Source: an uncultured Faecalibacterium sp. (GTDB taxonomy: Bacteria; Bacillota; Clostridia; Oscillospirales; Ruminococcaceae). From it: 64,000 nt of DNA. Shown piece after piece: positions 24,997 through 33,927 of the stretch. Under the pieces are notes generated by a model. That model saw only the letters and a list, made by a program, of their open reading frames with translations, was not told where the DNA came from and searched no databases. The translations under genes were made by a program, and so were the position numbers. Where the stretch lies: assembly GCA_934524985.1 (NCBI GenBank), contig CAKSYT010000002.1, forward strand, positions 62,001-126,000, read 5' to 3'. How positions within the stretch are numbered: the stretch's first letter is position 1; each line of letters opens with the position of its first letter.

Positions 24997-26604
24997 ATGC
25001 CCCGCAAAAAATCCGCAACCGGCGCCCCTGTGTGTCTGGTTGCCTATTACCGTTATTCCGGCGGCAGCCGCCAGAACGAGCAAAGCATCGAGGGGCAGCG
25101 CCACGACTGCGAGGCCTACGCCCGCAGCCACGGCCTCACCATCACAAAGGAATACATCGACCGGCACATCTCCGGCAAAACAGACGATCGTCCCGCCTTC
25201 CAGCAGATGATCTCTGACAGTGACCGCCATGCCTTCGATGCCGTCATTTGCTGGAAGACCGACCGCCTTGCCCGCAACCGCTATGATAGTGCCATCTATA
25301 AAAACCGTCTGCGCAAAAACGGCGTCAAGATCCTGTATGCAGCGGAGACCGTTGTGGACGGTCCCGAGGGGATCATTCTGGAAGGCCTGATGGAATCCCT
25401 TGCCGAGTATTACAGCGCCGAGCTCTCCCAGAAGCTGCGCCGTGGCCAGCGCGAAAGCGCCATGAAGTGCATTGCCCTGGGCGGTAATCGCAGCTTCGGC
25501 TACGATATCGGGCCGGACAAGCACTACTGCATCAACCCGCAGCAGGCCCCCGCCGTGCGCTACATCTTCGAGCAGTACGCCGCCGGGTTCGCCGCCGCCG
25601 ATATCGTTGCCCACCTCAACGCCAACGGGATTCGTACCTCTCGTGGCAACGCCTTCAATAAAAATTCCATCCTGCGCATCATCACCAACGAGATGTATCT
25701 GGGTGTTTATAAGTACGCCGATATCCGCATCGAGGGAGGTGTCCCCGCCATGATCGACCGCGATCTGTTTGACCGCTGCCAGCGTCAGCTTGCCTTCAAC
25801 CGTGCCCACAGCGGCGGCACCGGCCCCCGCGCCGACTATATTCTCTCCGGCAAGCTTTTCTGCGCCGCCTGCAGCCGTCCCATGAAAGGGGTCAGCGGCA
25901 CCAGCCACAGCGGCGAAAAGTACTGTTATTATGCCTGCCCCGGCCATACCGAGAAAAAGGGCTGCACCAAAAGCAACGTAGAAAAATCTGCCCTTGAATG
26001 CGCCATCGTCCGCGCCACCGCGCAGTACATCCTTGCCCCGGACAAGCTGCAGCAGATCCTCGATCAGGTCCTCGCGCTGCAGGCGCATCAGACCGCCCCA
26101 AAGCCAGACCCCGAAAAGCAGGCGCTGGAAGCTGAGCTTTCCGAAGTTCTCCATAAGCAGACCAACCTCCTCACCGCGCTGGAAAACGGCAGCAGCGCCC
26201 GCCTCGTCCAGCGCCTGCAGGAACTTGAGCAGCAGGAATCCACCATCCGTGTCCGTCTCGCCGCCATCCCGGATCCCCCTGTTCCGCCCCGCTTCACCCG
26301 CGACGAGCTGGAATTCATGCTCAGCCAGTTCCAGCGCGATGAATCCGAGCAGACCCTCTCCTACCAGCGCCGCCTTCTGGACACCTTCGTGTCCTCTGTC
26401 ACCCTCTCCGACGAGCAGGCCGTTGTCTGCTTCAACCTCACCGCCCCCGGCACTCACTCCCCCGAGCGCCTCACCGTCCCCTTCTCCACAAACAAAAATC
26501 CCGCAGAACCCAGCGACTTAACGCCAGATTCTGCGGGTTCTACCGCGTTGCGGTTGGTGGAGGCGATGGGAGTCGAACCCATGTCCGAAAAGAGCTCAGT
26601 GTAG
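24997..26604 (+). CDS. Large serine integrase, 535 aa
   Basis: ATG 24997 follows AAAGGAG. The N-terminal resolvase domain contains AYYRYSGGSRQNEQSI with nucleophile S21, CWKTDRLARNRYD, and EGLMESLAEYYSAELS leading to the long helix. A recombinase domain (about 150-260), a zinc-ribbon with two Cys pairs (LFCAACSRPM ... YYACPGHTEKKGC) and a coiled coil (about 370-430) follow. It inserts and excises the prophage. The last ~20 codons (LVEAMGVEPMSEKSSV) are the antisense of the tmRNA 3' end, so the reading frame crosses the attachment site. The preceding ~15 codons overlap a terminator hairpin. On excision the C-terminus would change. Confidence 0.93.
   Translation: MPRKKSATGAPVCLVAYYRYSGGSRQNEQSIEGQRHDCEAYARSHGLTITKEYIDRHISGKTDDRPAFQQMISDSDRHAFDAVICWKTDRLARNRYDSAIYKNRLRKNGVKILYAAETVVDGPEGIILEGLMESLAEYYSAELSQKLRRGQRESAMKCIALGGNRSFGYDIGPDKHYCINPQQAPAVRYIFEQYAAGFAAADIVAHLNANGIRTSRGNAFNKNSILRIITNEMYLGVYKYADIRIEGGVPAMIDRDLFDRCQRQLAFNRAHSGGTGPRADYILSGKLFCAACSRPMKGVSGTSHSGEKYCYYACPGHTEKKGCTKSNVEKSALECAIVRATAQYILAPDKLQQILDQVLALQAHQTAPKPDPEKQALEAELSEVLHKQTNLLTALENGSSARLVQRLQELEQQESTIRVRLAAIPDPPVPPRFTRDELEFMLSQFQRDESEQTLSYQRRLLDTFVSSVTLSDEQAVVCFNLTAPGTHSPERLTVPFSTNKNPAEPSDLTPDSAGSTALRLVEAMGVEPMSEKSSV
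26494..26537 (-). terminator. tmRNA terminator overlapping the integrase 3' end
   Basis: On the minus strand, nine perfect base pairs (CCCGCAGAA/TTCTGCGGG) are extended by seven more with wobbles and followed by a T-rich tract. It lies 17 nt past the tmRNA 3' end and inside the integrase coding sequence. It may be host-derived, or supplied by the phage to restore termination. Confidence 0.8.
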
Positions 26605-26610
26605 GTGTCT
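26555..26610. other. Prophage attachment junction in the tmRNA 3' end
   Basis: The integrase ORF continues into the T-arm/acceptor region of the tmRNA gene, and tmRNA is a known phage target. The crossover must lie in or just beyond the tmRNA 3' segment. The other att site is outside the window, so the core repeat cannot be delimited. Confidence 0.6.
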
Positions 26611-26905
26611 CCGGGTGCAGGCGATCTACAACATTCCCGCCGCGCCACGCCGATCGTCAGGCTAGCGCTTTGGTAGCTTCATGAGTTCCTACCGGTCCGC
26701 AAAGCTTAGGTCCGTTCAGGTGCTGTGTCTAAAGGACGCCCCGACCCCACACGACACAAGAGTGGGCGGAACGCGCAGCACTCAGGCTGCGAGCAACTGA
26801 TAATTATTGTTGTCAGTTAATTTTTTTGGAGGAGTTATAGAGCAGTTCCCCCACTGCTACCCGCTGCCCAGACCTCGCTCCCCCCGTCGAAACCTTTACG
26901 CCCCC
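26555..26905 (-). ncRNA. ssrA: Transfer-messenger RNA
   Basis: The 5' end GGGGGCGTAAAGGTTTCGAC and a 3' end with TTCGACTCCC and terminal CCA pair as a tRNA-like acceptor (GGGGGCG with CGCCTCC). Length about 351 nt. The tag frame ends ...QLLAA-stop; the encoded tag is most likely DNNNYQLLAA after the charged Ala, with the resume codon uncertain by one triplet. It rescues stalled ribosomes with SmpB, encoded 71 nt upstream. The 3' end is intact next to the prophage. Confidence 0.95.
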
Positions 26906-26975
26906 ATATAAAGCACATCTTGCGATGTGCGGAAAGCTTGGTTTTGCGGTGAGCCGCAGTCTGCAATTGGAATGC

Positions 26976-27458
26976 TTAATAATATTTGCCGTTGGACTTC
27001 ACAGCCCGGTCAATGGAGCGCTTTGCATCGCGCTGGGCGGCATCGGCACGCTTGTCGTACAGCTTTTTGCCCTTGCACAAGCCCACTTCCATCTTTACGC
27101 GGCCATGCTTGAAATAAAGCGAGAGCGGCACCAGCGTATAGCCCTGCAGCTTGCACTGCTGGTGCAAACGCCGGATCTCACTTTTGTGCGCCAGAAGCCG
27201 CCGGACGCGCATGGGATCCTGATTGAACAGGTTGCCGTGGTCGTAGGGGCTGATGTGCATCCCCTTTACCAGCAGCTCGCCGTTTTCAATATCCACCCAG
27301 CTGTCCTTCAGGTTGACCCCGCCGGCCCGCAGGCTTTTCACCTCGGTGCCTTTGAGCTCCACACCGGTCTCCAGCGCTTCCAGAACAAAATACTCGTGGC
27401 GCGCTTCGCGGTTGGTGGCGATGGTCTTGGTCGCCGGGCGCTCCTTTGTGGGTGCCAT
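26976..27458 (-). CDS. smpB: tmRNA-binding protein SmpB, 160 aa
   Basis: Binds the tRNA-like domain of tmRNA and delivers it to stalled ribosomes. It contains the family signature NREARHEYFVLEALETGVEL followed by GTEVKSLRAG, then LYFKHGRVKMEVGLCKGKKLYDKR and a basic C-terminal tail (DRAVKSNGKYY) that enters the mRNA channel. Length is normal. It lies immediately upstream of ssrA on the same strand, a common pairing. A GCACATC/GATGTGC hairpin between them may terminate smpB. Confidence 0.97.
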   Translation of the reverse strand: MAPTKERPATKTIATNREARHEYFVLEALETGVELKGTEVKSLRAGGVNLKDSWVDIENGELLVKGMHISPYDHGNLFNQDPMRVRRLLAHKSEIRRLHQQCKLQGYTLVPLSLYFKHGRVKMEVGLCKGKKLYDKRADAAQRDAKRSIDRAVKSNGKYY

Positions 27459-27559
27459 GCTGCGCGCCTCCTTTCTCCGTTCCGTTTGTTGTTTCAGTAT
27501 ACCATTTTTTCAGGGTAATGCAAGGGCTGTTTCTGACAGAATTGTAAATTTTTACGAGT

Positions 27560-28159
27560 TTACAGCTCTCCCCGGCCGGAAAGCGCCCGGTACAGAGTGG
27601 TCTCGTCGGCGTATTCCAAGCTGGCACCCACCGGCAGACCGGAGGCAAGCCGGGTGACCCGGATGCCCAGCGGCTTGATGAGCTTTGCCAGATACATGGC
27701 GGTGGCTTCGCCCTCCACGGTGGGGTTCATGGCCATGATGACCTCCTTCACCGTGTCGTCCTTCAGCCGCGCCAGCAGCTCCTTGACGGTGAGCTGTTCT
27801 GCGCCCACACCGGCCAGCGGATCCAGCAGGCCGTGCAGCACATGGTACAGGCCGTTATACTCCCGGGTGCGCTCAAAAGCCTGCACATCCCTGGGCTTTT
27901 CCACCACGCAGATCACCGAGGTGTCCCGCTTGGCGCTGGCGCACACCGGGCACAGTTCGGCATCCGTAAAGTTCTGGCAGATGCGGCACCGGTGCAGCCG
28001 GGTGTGCGCACCGCGGATGGCATCGGCCAGCGCCGCAGCGTCCTTATCCGACATACTCAGCACCTGATAGGCCATGCGGGTAGCACCCTTGCGGCCCACG
28101 CCCTGAAACTTGCCGAACTCCTCGATCAGCTTTTCCAGCGGTGCGGCAGTGTAGTCCAT
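27560..28159 (-). CDS. recR: Recombination mediator RecR, 199 aa
   Basis: Works with RecF/RecO in loading RecA at gaps. It has the helix-hairpin-helix (EEFGKFQGVGRKGATRMAYQ), a four-Cys zinc finger (CRICQNFTDAELCPVC) and a Toprim domain with EKPRDVQAFERT and MNPTVEGEATAMYL. Length typical. It follows ybaB and dnaX in the classic dnaX-ybaB-recR order. Confidence 0.97.
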   Translation of the reverse strand: MDYTAAPLEKLIEEFGKFQGVGRKGATRMAYQVLSMSDKDAAALADAIRGAHTRLHRCRICQNFTDAELCPVCASAKRDTSVICVVEKPRDVQAFERTREYNGLYHVLHGLLDPLAGVGAEQLTVKELLARLKDDTVKEVIMAMNPTVEGEATAMYLAKLIKPLGIRVTRLASGLPVGASLEYADETTLYRALSGRGEL

Positions 28160-28178
28160 GGTATCTCCCCTTCCCGGC

Positions 28179-28517
28179 TCAGAGACCCGGAATGTTCAGG
28201 CCGCCGGTCAGCTTGCCCATCTCGGCTTCGGCGGTCTCGTCCACCTGCTTCACGGTGGCGTTGATGGCAGCAGCCACCATGTCCTCCAGCATCTCGATGT
28301 CGTCCGGATCCACAGCCTCGGGCTTGATGGTGATGGACAGCACCTCGTGCTTGCCGTTCATCTTTACGGTCACCATCTCACCGGCGGCGCTTCCGGTGTA
28401 CTCGGCGGCTTCCAGCTCGGCCTGCTTGCTCTTCATGTCCTCCTGCATCTTCTGAGCCTGACGCATCAGGGCGTTCATATCGGGGCGGCCGTAGCCTGCG
28501 GGCATTCTTGCTTTCAT
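28179..28517 (-). CDS. Nucleoid-associated protein YbaB/EbfC family, 112 aa
   Basis: ATG 28517 follows AAAGGAGAATACCATT; earlier in-frame codons lack a site. It contains MRQAQKMQEDMKSKQAELEA and the conserved VKMNGKHEVLSITIKPE core. Forms dimeric tweezers that bind DNA. Between dnaX and recR as usual. Confidence 0.95.
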   Translation of the reverse strand: MKARMPAGYGRPDMNALMRQAQKMQEDMKSKQAELEAAEYTGSAAGEMVTVKMNGKHEVLSITIKPEAVDPDDIEMLEDMVAAAINATVKQVDETAEAEMGKLTGGLNIPGL

Positions 28518-28547
28518 AATGGTATTCTCCTTTATTATAAACATTTT

Positions 28548-30434
<1,887 letters not shown>

Positions 30435-30507
30435 GGCGATGTCTCCCCTTTCCCGGCCTTTGCGGCAAAAATAAAAGGACAGCGCTCGACGGGGTTTTGT
30501 CCCCGCC

Positions 30508-30674
30508 TTGCGTAACTCGGCATACGGATGCAGGCTTACTGAAACGCACGAACGCACTGCTTAAGGCTGCTTGGTTCCCCACCTGACCTGGTTCACAGCG
30601 AGCCCATCGTACAGGACCCGCATCCGTATGCCGAACCACGCAGCAGGCGCTGTCCGACACATCCTTGTGGATGC
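30508..30674 (-). ncRNA. ffs: Signal recognition particle RNA
   Basis: Contains the SRP domain IV core GAACCAGGTCAGG ... GGAACCAAGCAGCC at about 30568-30598. It is enclosed by a perfect 14-bp helix (CGGCATACGGATGC with GCATCCGTATGCCG). A promoter lies just upstream. The gene precedes dnaX, as scr does in B. subtilis. Ends are approximate. A CATCC/GGATG hairpin at the 5' end hints at an extra 5' domain. Confidence 0.88.
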
Positions 30675-30680
30675 TAAGAT

Positions 30681-30709
30681 ATTGTACCATAAACCCCGCC
30701 GGATTGCAA
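30681..30709 (-). promoter_or_regulatory. Promoter of the SRP RNA gene
   Basis: On the minus strand: TTGCAA (30704-30709), 17 bases, TACAAT (30681-30686). Predicted start about 30674. Confidence 0.75.
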
Positions 30710-30763
30710 GAGGGGCACGGCTGGTTTTTGTCGGTGCAAAAACGCCGCGCCGGACGATTTAAA

Positions 30764-30860
30764 ATGGCCTCCGCTGTGCTTTGGCCATATTCAGCGGAAT
30801 TATGATTTATAATTTCGGGACAACGGCGCGTCTGCGGACGCTCCGTTGTCCCATTTTCAC
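30764..30860 (+). repeat. Two-module intergenic repeat, copy A
   Basis: The 35-nt module at 30764-30798 has interleaved arms ATGGCC/GGCCAT and TCCGCTG/CAGCGGA. The UNCG-loop hairpin (GGGACAACGG ... CCGTTGTCCC, loop TGCG) and ATTTTCAC follow. It lies between two minus-strand transcription units, so it is not placed after a plus-strand gene. Confidence 0.75.
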
Positions 30861-30889
30861 GGGAGCGTAGGGTATTCCAAATCGTTCTC

Positions 30890-30928
30890 ACAAAAAAAGA
30901 CCGCCGTACAAAAGTACGGCAGTCTTTG
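30890..30928 (-). terminator. Terminator of pta
   Basis: On the minus strand: AAAGAC-x-GCCGTAC, loop TTTT, GTACGGC-x-GTCTTT, then seven T. Confidence 0.88.
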
Positions 30929-30960
30929 AAAAATCAAACGCTATTCAGCCGTTTGGCAGT

Positions 30961-31986
30961 TTAGGACTGGCAAGCGGTGATCAGGCTCATCTTGTACACC
31001 TCGTCTGCGTTGCAGCCGCGGGACAGGTCGTTGATGGGAGCGTTCAGGCCCTGCAGGATGGGGCCGTAGGCAGCGTAGCCGCCCAGACGCTGTGCGATCT
31101 TATAGCCGATGTTGCCGGCCTCGATGCAGGGGAAGATGAAGGTATTGGCCTGACCGGCAACCTTGCTGCCCTTGCACTTGACCTGTGCCACCTCGGGAGC
31201 AACGGCTGCGTCAAACTGCAGCTCGCCGTCCACTGCCAGCTCGGGATCCATCTCCTGTGCCTTGATGGTAGCATCGTGGCTCAGTGCCACAGTGCCGCCC
31301 TTGCCGGAGCCCTTGGTGGAGAAGCTCAGCACAGCAACCTTCGGGTCGATGCCGAACAGCTTTGCGGTGCGGGCAGTCTCCACAGCCACCTCTGCCAGCT
31401 TAGAAGCGGCAGAGACCTTGACCTCGCCGGTAGCCTTATCGACGGTATCGGTGTAATCAATGTTGACAGCGCAGTCGCCCATGGCAATGCGCTTCAGGCC
31501 TTCTTCGCCGCAGTCGCGGTCCAGAATAAAGCAGGAACTCACCAGATGTGCGCCCTTCTTGGTCTTGACCAGCTGCAGAGCGGGACGGATGGTATCGGCG
31601 GTGGAGTAGGTAGCGCCACCCAGCAGGCAGTCTGCCTTGCCCATCTTCACCAGCATGGTGCCGAAGTAGTTGGACTTCTTCAGCAGAGCTGCGCACTCCT
31701 CAGCGGACTGCTTGCCCTTGCGCAGCTCCACCATGGTGCTGACCATCTCATCGAAACCGGCGTAGTTCTCCGGGTCGATGATCTCGGCAGCGGAAATATC
31801 AAAGTTACCGGCGGCGGCAGCAGCCTTGCACTCTGCCTCGTTGCCCACCATAACGACCTTCAGCACGCCCTCGGCCAGCAGCTTGCTTGCGGCCTCCAGA
31901 ATGCGGGGGTCATTGCCCTCGGTGAACACGATCGTCTTGGGATTTGCCTTCAGCTGTGCTACCAGCGGTGCAAACATATCAGCCAT
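30961..31986 (-). CDS. pta: Phosphate acetyltransferase, 341 aa
   Basis: Interconverts acetyl-CoA and acetyl phosphate in the acetate/ATP pathway. ATG 31986 follows GGAGGTAATCACA. The single-domain short form (PTA_PTB fold) has TEGNDPRILEAA, GGATYSTADTIRPALQ, LSFSTKGSGKG and the C-terminal NIGYKIAQRLGG ... GPILQGLNAPINDLSRG. No ackA neighbour is present. It has its own terminator and sits alone. Confidence 0.96.
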   Translation of the reverse strand: MADMFAPLVAQLKANPKTIVFTEGNDPRILEAASKLLAEGVLKVVMVGNEAECKAAAAAGNFDISAAEIIDPENYAGFDEMVSTMVELRKGKQSAEECAALLKKSNYFGTMLVKMGKADCLLGGATYSTADTIRPALQLVKTKKGAHLVSSCFILDRDCGEEGLKRIAMGDCAVNIDYTDTVDKATGEVKVSAASKLAEVAVETARTAKLFGIDPKVAVLSFSTKGSGKGGTVALSHDATIKAQEMDPELAVDGELQFDAAVAPEVAQVKCKGSKVAGQANTFIFPCIEAGNIGYKIAQRLGGYAAYGPILQGLNAPINDLSRGCNADEVYKMSLITACQS

Positions 31987-32182
31987 TGTGATTACCTCCG
32001 AAATTGCTTTCCAAAATTTGCCTCCCGTGTCTGTTGGACACAAGGATGCCTCTCTTCTTTATTCTAGCACAGACGGCAAAAAGTTCAAGACAAAATTGTG
32101 TTTTTGTGCTATATTTTAGGGGAGAAACCGCCATTTGATTTGTGAATAAAATATCATACTGTTTTTAAAGGAGATGTTCTCC

Positions 32183-32755
32183 ATGGATATGGATACTTTA
32201 AAGGCCGAATGCCTTGCCTGCACCCGGTGCGAGCTGTGCACCACCCGCACGAACGTGGTGTTCGGGCAGGGCGTGCCGGACGCCGAGGTGCTGTTTGTGG
32301 GCGAAGGCCCCGGCCAGAGCGAGGACGAGCAGGGTCTGCCCTTTGTGGGGCGCAGCGGCCAGCTGCTGGACAAATACCTGTTTGCCATCGACCTTGACCG
32401 CGCAAAGAACTGCTATATCGCCAACATCGTCAAGTGCCGCCCGCCCCAGAACCGCGACCCGCTGCCCGCCGAGAGCGAAGCCTGTATGCCGTGGCTGCGG
32501 GAGCAGTTCCGGCTGATCCAGCCCAAGATCGTGGTCTGCCTTGGACGCGTTGCCGCCCAGCGAATGATCCGGCCGGATTTTTCCGTCACCCGGGAGCACG
32601 GACAGATCATAAATAAGGGCGGTATCCTGTTCATGGGCACCTTCCACCCCGCCGCCCTGCTGCGCCAGCCCCAGAACAAGCCCGAAGCCTTTGCGGACTT
32701 TACCGTGCTGCGGGACACCATTGCCGCCGTGTGCGAGCATACCTATAATAAGTAA
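32183..32755 (+). CDS. Type-4 uracil-DNA glycosylase, 190 aa
   Basis: Removes uracil from DNA. ATG 32183 is nine bases after AAAGGAG; the in-frame ATG at 32174 is inside the spacing. N-terminal C..C..C..C (ECLACTRCELC), GEGPGQSEDEQGLPFVGRSG, NIVKCRPPQNRDP and GTFHPAALLR are the family-4 motifs, including Fe-S cysteines and the HPA catalytic loop. Followed at short distance by an ATPase and a helicase gene on the same strand. Confidence 0.93.
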   Translation: MDMDTLKAECLACTRCELCTTRTNVVFGQGVPDAEVLFVGEGPGQSEDEQGLPFVGRSGQLLDKYLFAIDLDRAKNCYIANIVKCRPPQNRDPLPAESEACMPWLREQFRLIQPKIVVCLGRVAAQRMIRPDFSVTREHGQIINKGGILFMGTFHPAALLRQPQNKPEAFADFTVLRDTIAAVCEHTYNK

Positions 32756-32814
32756 GGTCAGGAACCAACCGCGCCGCTTTTGCATACTGTAAAGCAAAAG
32801 CGAGGTGTTTTTGT

Positions 32815-33900
32815 ATGGAAAGTTCCGTGCATCCTTCTGTGGATTTCTTTTTGGGCGCTACAACGCCCGCCGGGTTCAAGGGTTACTTTGCGCCGCTGCG
32901 CCGGGAGCCCGGGATGCAGCTGGTGCTGCTCAAAAGCGGCCCGGGCTGCGGCAAATCTACCCTGATGAAACGTCTGGCGCGCGCCGCGCAGGAGAAAGGC
33001 GAGCCCATCCAGCGCATCCATTGCGCCAGCGACCCCGACAGTCTGGACGGGGTGGTGTTCCTGCGCCAGAAGCGCGCCATCATCGACGCCACCGCGCCCC
33101 ATGTGGTGGAACCGGAAGCCCCCGGCGCAGACGAGCGGGTGCTGAGTTTGTACCACACCATTGACGCCGATGCCCTGCACCCCCACAAGGACGAGGTGAC
33201 CGCCCTGTTTGCCCGCAACCAGCTGCTGCGCAGCCGGGCGGCACGGTATGTGGCCTCGGCAGGCAGCCTGCTGCTGGACAGCCGCCGCGCCGAAGCGTGC
33301 AGTGCCAACTTTGAGAAAGTGCGCCGCTACGTCAAGCGGCTGTGCACCCGCCTTTTGCCCCGCACCGAGGAGATGGGCTCTGAAGAGCTGCGGCTGCTCT
33401 CGGCCATCACGCCCAAGGGCGAGGTGTTCTATCAGGGCACGGTGCAGGCGCTGGCCGACCGGTGCATCCTTTTCCGGGACGACTACGGGGCAGTGTCCCG
33501 CTTGCTGCTGGAACTCATCCGCGCCGAGGCGCTGGCGCGGGGCTACCACATCATCACCTGCCCCTGCGCCATGCACCCGGAGGATAAAATTGACCACATT
33601 ATCATCCCCTCCCTGCGGCTGGCATTTTTGACCGATAACCGCTGGCATCCTGTGCGGCTGTCTGCCGCGCAGACCGTGCGGTGCAGCCGTTTTGTGGACA
33701 GAGAAAACCTTTCTGCCTGCCGCGCCCGGCTGCGCTTCAACGAGCGCGCCGCCGCCGAGCTGCTGGAACAGGCCTGTGCTCTGATGGCGCAGGCAAAAAG
33801 CTGCCATGACGAACTGGAGACCTACTACCGCACCGCCGTGGACTTTGCACAGGTGGATGCCGCAGCCGCTCAGTGCATGGAGTTGTTCGGGGTAGGATAA
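32815..33900 (+). CDS. P-loop ATPase, PRK06851-like, 361 aa
   Basis: Walker A is LLKSGPGCGKSTLMKRLARAA, residues about 38-58 (GPGCGKST at its centre). A second similar fold half begins near ITPKGEVFYQGTVQALADRC and ends in IIIPSLRLAFLTDN, matching a Firmicutes family of uncharacterised ATPases with two related halves. The ribosome site is weak (GCGAGGTG, seven bases before ATG). Neighbours are DNA-repair proteins, but a role in repair is not shown by the sequence. Confidence 0.75.
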   Translation: MESSVHPSVDFFLGATTPAGFKGYFAPLRREPGMQLVLLKSGPGCGKSTLMKRLARAAQEKGEPIQRIHCASDPDSLDGVVFLRQKRAIIDATAPHVVEPEAPGADERVLSLYHTIDADALHPHKDEVTALFARNQLLRSRAARYVASAGSLLLDSRRAEACSANFEKVRRYVKRLCTRLLPRTEEMGSEELRLLSAITPKGEVFYQGTVQALADRCILFRDDYGAVSRLLLELIRAEALARGYHIITCPCAMHPEDKIDHIIIPSLRLAFLTDNRWHPVRLSAAQTVRCSRFVDRENLSACRARLRFNERAAAELLEQACALMAQAKSCHDELETYYRTAVDFAQVDAAAAQCMELFGVG

Positions 33901-33927
33901 CGCAAAAACCAACGGAGGTGAAACGCC

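Larger units (their letters stand above)
1..26604. mobile_element. Prophage integrated in the tmRNA gene (left end outside window)
   Basis: A continuous block of phage genes runs from the left edge to the serine integrase at 24997-26604. Order on the minus strand: early small ORFs, HUH Rep, late regulator, TerS, TerL, portal, scaffold, capsid, connector, tail, ejection proteins, giant polyvalent protein. Lysogeny genes are on the plus strand next to the tmRNA gene. The P22-like portal, the N4-gp56-type capsid and the absence of a tape-measure or major tail protein in the expected place suggest a podovirus-like particle. Lysis genes, and the second attachment site with the displaced tmRNA 3' end, must lie beyond position 1. 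No helicase, primase or polymerase was seen between the repressor and the terminase. Morphology is inferred from gene families only. Confidence 0.95.

Noticed and set aside
1..26604. CRISPR array in the prophage or beyond
   Set aside because: No regularly spaced direct repeats of suitable length were seen anywhere in the window.
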